Origin: Sulfopaludibacter sp035606355
Lineage (GTDB): Bacteria; Acidobacteriota; Terriglobia; Bryobacterales; Bryobacteraceae
DNA length: 64,000 bases
Reading direction: 5' to 3'
Assembly: GCA_035606355.1 (NCBI GenBank)
Contig: DATNFO010000080.1
Location: 33,931 to 97,930 of the forward strand
The notes below the pieces were generated by a model. That model did no database searches. It was not told where the DNA came from and saw nothing but the letters and a program-made list of their open reading frames with translations. A program made the position numbers and the translations under genes. Below are positions 22,914 to 30,500 of this stretch, in pieces. Position 1 is the stretch's first letter; each line of letters opens with the position of its first letter.

Positions 22914-23439
22914 GCCGCCCGATGCCTCCGGCGCGACCACATCATCAGCGATTCGAGTGCCAGGAAGAAAGTCACTGTATATAGTGTGTGGTCTAGAGCA
23001 GTCATGTCTGCCTCTCAACTTTATTGAACGCCGAAAAACGCCAGCGGCCTAGTGCTACCTGTACCCTAAGGGTACTAACCCATTGTTAACTTTGGTTATG
23101 ATCGATTTGGTTCTTAACTTTCCGACTCGCGGGCCGCTCCCAGGTTCCCCAGAAAAGGGCGCAGGCGCTGCACTGCGAGCGTCCGTGTCTGCTGCGTGCC
23201 CATGTAGATGGCCAGTCCGCGATTGACTCTGCGCTCTACCTGTTGGCGGCGCCGGGACAGGAGCGAAAGCGGATGAGGATTTGTCGAGACCGTTTCGGTG
23301 TTGGTTTCCATAGAGGCTGTTCCGAAGACCATTAAACGGCAGATTTTGCCGGCCCGCGAGTGCCGGGCGTACCACGGGAGTACCGGAATTCCTACCGGGT
23401 TCAGGCCGGTTCTATATTAAAGTGGGTGCGAGGCCAGCC
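22914..23439. other. Intergenic region with a short palindrome; no firm gene
   Basis: This 526-bp gap is less GC-rich in its middle. It holds a perfect 15-base palindrome GTACCCTAAGGGTAC (23061-23075). It also holds a minus-strand 72-codon frame, 23114-23332 (METNTETVSTNPHPLSLLSR near its start, stop at 23114), which could be a small basic protein but lacks a ribosome site. A TATATT box at 23413-23418 precedes the DapA-like gene. I see no RNA gene. Confidence 0.5.
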
Positions 23440-24276
23440 ATGCTACCGCCGCGAATCTACGCCGCCGCCATTACGCCGCGCGGGAAGCAGTTCGAGATCG
23501 ATTACGGCGCGGCCTTTGAGCTCATCGATTTTCTATGCAGGGCGGGCGTGCACGGAATCGCGCTCTTTACGACGGCGGGCGAGTATGGCGCGCTGCGCAG
23601 CGAAGACCGGTCGCGGCTTGTCTATCTTGCGGTGAAGCGCAGTCGCGTGCCACTGCTGGCGGGGGTGGGTTCCGCCACGCTGGACGATTCCGTTAAACTG
23701 GGCCGCGAGGCGCGCGATACCGGCGCCGCCGGGCTGCTGCTGCCTCCTCCGTATTTTTTCCACTACGAGCAGGACGATTTGCGGGAGTTCTGCGTCCAAT
23801 TTGCAATGCAGGTGGAAGGCGTGCCCGTGTATCTGGTGAGGACGGCGGCATTGTGCGCCGATACGGCGGCCGCGCTGCTTGCCACCGGGCGGTTCGCGGG
23901 CGTTGTGGAAGAGGCAGGCGGCAGCTTCGGCTGGGCGAAGGGTCACGAGGTACTGGCTGGTGAGGACGGGGGACTGCGCCAGGGTCTGGACGGCGGCGCT
24001 TCCGGAGCTGTTTCCGCTGCCGCATGTGCGATTCCCGAACTCGTGCTGGCGCTCGCCGGCGGCGCGGCCGTGGATGAGCTGCTGCGCGAATTTCTCGATT
24101 GGATGAAGCGGGCGCCCTGGCCCGTGATGCTGAAGGCGGCGGTGCGCGGGCGCGGACTCAAAACGGGACCCGAAGGCGCGGCACTATCGGCCGAGCGCCT
24201 GCGAAGTGTAAGCGAATTCGCGGCGTGGTTCCATGGCTGGCTGCCCTCCGTCAAGGGGCTTTCGGCGCGGGCATGA
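23440..24276 (+). CDS. DapA/DHDPS-superfamily protein lacking the Schiff-base lysine
   Basis: 278 aa from ATG 23440 (MLPPRIYAAAITPRGKQFEI). The fold is that of dihydrodipicolinate synthase/N-acetylneuraminate lyase: GIALFTTAGEYGALRSEDRS matches the GttGE substrate loop, and VPLLAGVGSATLDDSV and GAAGLLLPPPYFFHYEQDDL follow. The catalytic lysine (G-I-K-E in the family) is replaced: FAGVVEEAGGS has valine there. The tyrosine in VPVYLVRTA is kept. It is therefore unlikely to do the usual aldol chemistry and may be a binding or regulatory relative. It heads an operon with an esterase and a decarboxylase (ATGA overlaps). Confidence 0.82.
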   Translation: MLPPRIYAAAITPRGKQFEIDYGAAFELIDFLCRAGVHGIALFTTAGEYGALRSEDRSRLVYLAVKRSRVPLLAGVGSATLDDSVKLGREARDTGAAGLLLPPPYFFHYEQDDLREFCVQFAMQVEGVPVYLVRTAALCADTAAALLATGRFAGVVEEAGGSFGWAKGHEVLAGEDGGLRQGLDGGASGAVSAAACAIPELVLALAGGAAVDELLREFLDWMKRAPWPVMLKAAVRGRGLKTGPEGAALSAERLRSVSEFAAWFHGWLPSVKGLSARA

Positions 24277-25853
24277 CTGGCACACTCGTGGCGGGATTGC
24301 TGGCAATTACCGCCGCCGCGGCACAAACCGCGGGTCCGCGCCTGGCGACTTTTCGCAGCTCGGCCGATGGCACCGAACAGCCGTACGCCTTATACGTTCC
24401 GCCCGCGTTCGATGCAGCCCGCCGCTGGCCGCTGGTGGTGAGCCTGCACGCCGAAGAAACGGACCACCGCATCAACTTGCGGCAGATTCTCGGCGCGCCC
24501 AGCCGCACCGGCGAGATGGCTCCCGCCGATATGCGCTACGGTCCCGCGCACGAAACTCCGTACTTTATCGTCAGCCCGCTGGCGCGCGGCACCATCGGTT
24601 ACGAGGGCATCGCCGAACGCGATGTGTACGATGCCATCGCGGACGTAGAACGCCACTACCCCATCGACGAGGATCGCGTCTACCTGACCGGCATTTCGAT
24701 GGGCGGCGGCGGCGCGCTGCGGCTTGCTCTCACGCGGCCGGACGTATGGGCCGCCGTCGCGCCGCTGTGTCCGGTGGAGGAGCCGGGTACGGAGGAGGCC
24801 ATCGGGAACGCGCTCAATCTGCCCGTGCGCATCTATCACGGCGAGCAGGACCCGATTGTGCCCGCCGCATCCTCGCGCGCGCTACAGCGAAAACTCGTGG
24901 ATGCGGGGGTTCCCGCGGAGTACATCGAATATCCGGGAGTGCGGCACAACGTCTGGGATTTCGCCTATCGCAACGGAGCGGTCTTCGACTGGTTCGCGCA
25001 ATATCGCAGAAAGAGGAATCCCGAGCGCGTGCGCCTGACGACCTCCAGCTACCGCTACGGGTCGGCGTACTGGGTGCGTATCGACGGCCTCACGCCTGGC
25101 ACACCGGCGACTCTGGATGCGCGGCGCACCAACATCGCGACGCGCAACTTAGATGCGTTCACCCTGACGCTGGAGAGGCCGGTGGCGATGGTGACGATCG
25201 ATGGAGCGCCTCTGCGGAGCAAGCCGGCTGCGACACTTTCGTTCGAGCGCATCGCCGGCAAGTGGCGCAGCATTCCGGCTACAGCGGGCCGGCCGCACAG
25301 GGAAGGTCCGATTGCGGCGGCGTTCGCCGGACGCACGATCTTCGTCTACGGCAGTGCGGGGACGCGCACTCCCGGCGAGTTGGCGGACCGGCGAAAGCTC
25401 GCCGAACACGCGCGATTTCTGCCGGCGCAAGAGGTCCGGATGGATTCGGAGCTGAACCCGCAAGATGCCGCGAGCGCAAACCTGATTCTCTTCGGCACGA
25501 GCGAAACCAACCTCGCGATCGCGCGGCTTGCCGCTCAATTGCCGATGTCGCTGAATCCGGGTGCGGCGGATTACGGGCTGGTGTTTATCGCGGCCGCCGG
25601 CGACCGGTACGTGGTGGTCAATTCGGGTTTGCCATGGTGGACAGGAGCGGAAGACGCAGGGCGGGGAGGCGACCGTTTCGAGCCGCTGCCGCTGCGCGTG
25701 GCGAGCACGTTCGGCGATTACCTGTTGTTTCGCGGGAGCCTGCGGCAGGTGGTCGCGGAGGGCCGCTTCGACGCTTCCTGGCGAGTTCCCGCAGCGGCGA
25801 TTGCTAAAATGAGCGCTTCGGGGACGGTAACGTTCCGCGAGTCTCCACGATGA
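24273..25853 (+). CDS. Secreted alpha/beta-hydrolase (esterase, poly(3-hydroxybutyrate)-depolymerase-like)
   Basis: 526 aa from ATG 24273, which overlaps the previous stop. The signal peptide is MTGTLVAGLLAITAAAAQTA. Residues about 20-250 are an alpha/beta-hydrolase: QPYALYVPPAFDAARRWPLV, nucleophile motif LTGISMGGGGAL, acid HGEQDPIVP and histidine GVRHNVWDFAY. The family includes feruloyl esterases and PHB depolymerase-like enzymes. The C-terminal 270 residues include a beta-rich part and a Rossmann-like part (SANLILFGTSETNLAIARLA). It also overlaps the next gene by 4 bp. Confidence 0.85.
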   Translation: MTGTLVAGLLAITAAAAQTAGPRLATFRSSADGTEQPYALYVPPAFDAARRWPLVVSLHAEETDHRINLRQILGAPSRTGEMAPADMRYGPAHETPYFIVSPLARGTIGYEGIAERDVYDAIADVERHYPIDEDRVYLTGISMGGGGALRLALTRPDVWAAVAPLCPVEEPGTEEAIGNALNLPVRIYHGEQDPIVPAASSRALQRKLVDAGVPAEYIEYPGVRHNVWDFAYRNGAVFDWFAQYRRKRNPERVRLTTSSYRYGSAYWVRIDGLTPGTPATLDARRTNIATRNLDAFTLTLERPVAMVTIDGAPLRSKPAATLSFERIAGKWRSIPATAGRPHREGPIAAAFAGRTIFVYGSAGTRTPGELADRRKLAEHARFLPAQEVRMDSELNPQDAASANLILFGTSETNLAIARLAAQLPMSLNPGAADYGLVFIAAAGDRYVVVNSGLPWWTGAEDAGRGGDRFEPLPLRVASTFGDYLLFRGSLRQVVAEGRFDASWRVPAAAIAKMSASGTVTFRESPR

Positions 25854-27232
25854 CACCTGAAGAGTTCCGCAAGTACGCGAACCAAGCCGTCGATTGGGCC
25901 GCTTCTTATTTCGAAAACCCTGCGCAGTATCCGGTGCTGCCGCGCGTGAAACCGGGAGAATTGACGGACGCGCTGCCCGCGAAGGGGCCGGAGCACGGCG
26001 AATCGATGGAGGCCATTCTCGCGGATTTCGAAAGTCTCGTGGTGCCTGCCACGACGCACTGGAACCATCCCGGTTTCATGGCGTACTTCGCCATTTCAGC
26101 GTCGCCGGAAGGCGTTATTGGCGACCTTCTGGCGGCGACGCTCAACGTGAACGGAATGCTCTGGAAGAGCTCGCCCTCGGTGGTGGAACTGGAGCAGGTG
26201 GTTCTGAAGTGGCTGCGCGCGTGGACCGGTCTGCCAGAAGACTGGTTCGGCTGCATTTACGATACGGCGAGCGTCAGCACGATGCACGCTCTGGCCGCCG
26301 CGCGGGAGGCCGCGGACCCGACGTGCCGCACCAAAGGCGCAGCACCCGGCCTGATCGTCTACACCAGCGAGCAGGCGCATTCGAGCGTCGAAAAGGGCGC
26401 GATGGCGCTTGGGATCGGTCAGGACAACGTGCGCAAGATTGGGGTGGATGATGAGTTCCGCATGCGCGCGGATGCGTTGGAACGCGCGATTGAAGCGGAT
26501 CTCGCCGCTGGACTGCGGCCGTGCTGTGTCACCGCAACGGTCGGCACAACTTCGACCACCAGTGTCGACCCGGTGCCGGAGATCGCCGCGATTTGCCGGA
26601 GGCACAACATCTGGCTGCATGTCGACGCCGCCTACGCCGGGTCGGCCGCCGTTGCGGATGAGTTCCGGTGGACCATGGCGGGATGCGAACACGCCGATTC
26701 CATGACTACGAATCCGCATAAGTGGCTTCTCACGCCCGTGGATTGCAGCGTTTTCTATACCAGGCATCCGGACGTTTTGAAGAGGGCTTTCTCACTGGTT
26801 CCCGAATACCTGCAGACCGCCGGCGACCCTCGCGCTCTCAATCTCATGGATTACGGAGTGCCGCTGGGGCGCCGTTTTCGCGCGTTGAAGCTCTGGTTCG
26901 TGATGCGCAGTTACGGGCGACAGGGGCTCGCCGCGGTGATCCGGGAGCATGTGCGCCTCGCACAGGAATTCGCGAAATGGGTGGATGCCGATGCGCGTTT
27001 CGAACGTACCGCGCCTTCGCCGTTTTCGGTGGTGTGTTTCCGTTTCAAGGGCACGGAGGAGCAGAACAAAGCAGTACAGGAGCGCGTCAACGCGAGTGGC
27101 GAAATCTTCATTTCCGGCACCGTGCTGAAGGGACAGTTTAGCTTGCGCCTGGCAATCGGCAATCGCGCCACTACGGACGCTACCGTTCGGCGGGCGTGGG
27201 AGTTGATTTGCGCCGCGGCGGAGGGTGTCTGA
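25850..27232 (+). CDS. Pyridoxal-phosphate decarboxylase (aromatic-L-amino-acid decarboxylase type)
   Basis: 460 aa, full length for group II decarboxylases. It removes the carboxyl group of aromatic amino acids to give amines. Motifs: ATTHWNHPGFMAYFAISASP at the N-terminus, IYDTASVSTMHALAAAREAA, VTATVGTTSTTSVDPV, the aspartate in WLHVDAAYAGSAAV, and PLP lysine Lys291 in TTNPHKWLLTPVD. RRFRALKLWFVMRSYG follows. The ATG overlaps the esterase stop, so it is the last gene of the three-gene operon. The exact substrate cannot be assigned. Confidence 0.93.
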   Translation: MTPEEFRKYANQAVDWAASYFENPAQYPVLPRVKPGELTDALPAKGPEHGESMEAILADFESLVVPATTHWNHPGFMAYFAISASPEGVIGDLLAATLNVNGMLWKSSPSVVELEQVVLKWLRAWTGLPEDWFGCIYDTASVSTMHALAAAREAADPTCRTKGAAPGLIVYTSEQAHSSVEKGAMALGIGQDNVRKIGVDDEFRMRADALERAIEADLAAGLRPCCVTATVGTTSTTSVDPVPEIAAICRRHNIWLHVDAAYAGSAAVADEFRWTMAGCEHADSMTTNPHKWLLTPVDCSVFYTRHPDVLKRAFSLVPEYLQTAGDPRALNLMDYGVPLGRRFRALKLWFVMRSYGRQGLAAVIREHVRLAQEFAKWVDADARFERTAPSPFSVVCFRFKGTEEQNKAVQERVNASGEIFISGTVLKGQFSLRLAIGNRATTDATVRRAWELICAAAEGV

Positions 27233-27265
27233 GGGTGGGTTCGGGGCACGGGGATTGGAAGAATG

Positions 27266-27404
27266 CGGCTGCTGTTCTCGTCGCGATCCATTCGCCTTTC
27301 GATGCACCTTTTACCGCTACCTGACGGGTTCGTAAAGAAATCCGGCTGCTGTTCTCGTCGCGATCCATTCGCCTTTCGATGCACCTTTTACCGCTCCCTT
27401 ACGG
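27266..27404. repeat. Direct repeat, two 62-bp copies
   Basis: A 62-bp sequence beginning CGGCTGCTGTTCTCGTCGCG is present at 27266-27327 and 27343-27404 with about three differences near its end. The 77-bp period includes a 15-base spacer. Confidence 0.85.
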
Positions 27405-27470
27405 TCACGGCTCCGTTAGCGGCATCAACTACACACGGAGCCGTGACCGTGAGGGAGCGGTAAAAGGTGC
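27381..27470. repeat. Long inverted repeat, 36-bp arms
   Basis: Arms at 27381-27416 and 27435-27470 are inverted copies (GCACCTTTTACCGCTCCC... against ...GGGAGCGGTAAAAGGTGC) with one mismatch that is a G-U wobble in RNA, around a short loop. A 23-base part of the right arm plus its flank (27454-27476) recurs exactly, inverted, at 63905-63927. It could be a terminator of the decarboxylase operon or the end of a small non-autonomous mobile repeat. Confidence 0.8.
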
Positions 27471-27578
27471 CGGGGATACAGAAAACAATTCGAATTTTTC
27501 ACAGACTCGCATCGAAAGAGAACTGACTGCGACTAGAACGGCTGGAAGCCGCGCTCCGCGCACGTCGAGCCGGCGCCA

Positions 27579-30500
27579 CTAAGACGATCCGGCCGGCGAG
27601 TCGCCTACGCTGTTACTCAGGATTACGCTTACCGACCCGACTACATTCGTTCCGCCGCTGACTGTGAATGGCAATGTGAGCGAGAACTGCCCTCCATAGG
27701 CGGCCGCGGCGGCACTTTGGAACCAGGCCTGCGACCCTGGCCCGAGCGGCACCACTAACTGGGTAGTTACTAAGTTGCTACCGGCGGCGGGCTTGAAACT
27801 AATGGTCGCCTGAGTAAGTTCCCGTGTCGTGCTGATGCCTGCGATCTGAACCTGGAATCCGCCGTTGGTATCCACCATGCTCACGGATGCTACGGTGGGC
27901 ACGGCCGGCAGCACCTGCGATTGCGCGGTTGCATCGGACTTAGGGAATGGCGACGCGCCGGCCTGCCACGACGCCACCGAGAGACTAATAGTCCCGGTGA
28001 CGCTGCCCGATTGCAGCGCGAGCGGCGATGCAAACACGGCATGTGTTGAGTTCGCGGGAATCGTGAATGCCACGCTGCGTCCTCCGGTAGAGAATTGCAC
28101 GGAAGGATCATCGGCGGGATTCGGTCCGGCGGGGTTGAACGTCAGCGTCAGGGTTCCGGTAATCGTTACGGGGTAAGGCGCCGACATGGACACGTCGATC
28201 GCCGGCTGCTGCAATGCCCCGAGGCTTGCCGGGAGTCCGCTAATTGTCAGCGAGGGCGCGGACGGCAGAGCCACGATGAGAGTCAATACTTTCGTCGCGG
28301 CAAGCTTGGCTGCGTCGGTAACCTGAATGGTGAAGTTGTAAGTGCCGGCAACGCCAGGCGTTCCGGAAAGCGTTCCGGTCGTGGCGTTCAACACAATACC
28401 CGCCGGCAGCGACCCTGACGCTACGGACCATGTGTAAGGCGCCGTGCCGCCGCTCGCGGCGAGCGTCAGCGTGTACGTCGCGCCGGCCGTGGCGCCGGGT
28501 AGCGCCGCGGCGGTCGAGATGGTAACGCCTTGCGACACCACGATGGTGAACTGCTTCTGCACCGATGCCGCCGCCGAATCCGCAACCATAAGGGTGAAGC
28601 CATAAGCTCCCGCCGCGGTGGGCGTACCTGTGACAGTGCCGAGTGCGGCATCGAGCGTCAGGCCGGGCGGCAGCGAGCCATTGGCGACGCTCCACGTGTA
28701 CGGGGGCACGCCGCCGGTGGCCGCGATGGTTTGCCGATATGGCGAACCGGTTGTCCCCGGCGTAAGGATCGGGGCCGTCGTGATGGACATTGGCCCGGCA
28801 ACGGTCAAAGTAAAATCCTTGGTGGCGCGGTTTGTGTTGCCGTCGGTCACCTGAACCGTAAAGGTAAAGTCGCCGGACGCGGTCGGTGTTCCGGAGATCT
28901 TACCCGCCGAAAATGTGAGCCCAGCCGGGAGCGCGCCGGCCGTCACGGCCCAAACGTAGGGATTGGTGCCGCCGGCTGGTTCAATCGTCACCGAGTAAGG
29001 AACGCCTACCGTGGCCGTAGGTAGAACCGGCGGGGTCGCGATGGTGACGCCGCTGGCGATCGAGACATTGTAAGTGCCCGAAACGGCAGCGCCCGACGAA
29101 TCCTTCACCTGGACAGCGAAACTGAATGACCCAACCTGCGTGGGAGTGCCGGAAATAACTCCACTCGTAGCCGTAAGGCTGAGCCCTGTCGGGAGTGTAC
29201 CGGTGGTGACGGCGTACTGCAAGGGAGCCACTGCGCCCGCGGCGAGGATGGTCGCGGTGTACGGACTTCCTGCCGATCCGGAGGGCAGGGAAGGCGCCGT
29301 ATCCAGGCGTAGCGCGGAGCCCACCGAAATCGTGAACGGACCTTGCGCGTGGGCGCCCGCGGCATCGGAAACCTGCGCGGTGAAGGTGAAGCTGCCGGTG
29401 GTGGTTGGCGTACCTGAGACGTTGCCCGACGTTGACAGCGAGAGTCCCGACGGCAGTTCGCCGGATGCGATTGTCCACGTGTACGGTTGGACGCCGCCGG
29501 TCGCCGAGAGTGTCGCGGAGTAAGTTTCCGCGGTGCGCGCCTGTGGCAGGTCGCCGGCCGTAATCTGGATTTGCGCGGCGTTGACGGTCACGGTAAATTG
29601 CTTGCTGGCGGTAGCGCCGGCGGTATCGGTGACCAGAATTGTGAAGCCGAAGTTACCTGCCGTGGTCGGCGTTCCCGAGAGCGTGTTGCCGGAAAGTGCA
29701 ACTCCCGGCGGAAGCGTGCCGCTGCTGACCGACCACGAATAGGCGCCCGTGCCGCCGCTTGCCGAAAACGTCTGAGCGTACGCAGCGCCGACCGATCCAC
29801 CGGGCAGCGATGCCGTGGTGATCTGAATTTGAGCGGCGCTGACGGTAATGCTGAGTTGCTTCGATCCCGAAGAGCCAGTGGAATCCGCGGCTCTCACGGT
29901 AAACGTGCTTGTGCCTGCTTCGGTTGGAGTGCCGGAGATCGTGTTTCCACTGAGACTAAGTCCGGCGGGAAGCGTTCCGCTGCTGATGGACCAGGAGTAA
30001 GTGCCCGTGCCGCCAGTCGCGGAGAGCGTAGCTGAGTAAGGCAAAGCGGTAGTTCCACCGGCGAGTGACGAAGTAGTGACTTGCACTTGCGGAGGATTAG
30101 CGGTGATCGAGAGCTGTTTTGTGGCGGTCGCGCCCGAGCTATCGCTGACCTGCACGGTAAAAGTGCTGCTTCCCGCAGTCGTAGGAGTGCCGGAGATCGT
30201 ACTCCCGCTGATACTCAATCCGGCTGGAAGCGTTCCGCTGCTTACCGACCAGGAGTAACCACCGGTGCCGCCGCTCGCCGATAAGGTGGCTGAGTATGGT
30301 GATCCGACCGTCGCAGAGGCCAGCGAAGTCGTCGTCACCTGTAACTGCGAGGCATTGACCGTAATGGAAAGCGGCTTCGTCGCCGTGGCTCCGGAGCTAT
30401 CACTGACCTGGACCGTGAAATTGCTGGATCCCGCCGTCGTAGGAGTCCCGGAGATCGTACTTCCGCTGATGCTAAGTCCAGCCGGAAGCGTTCCGCTGCT

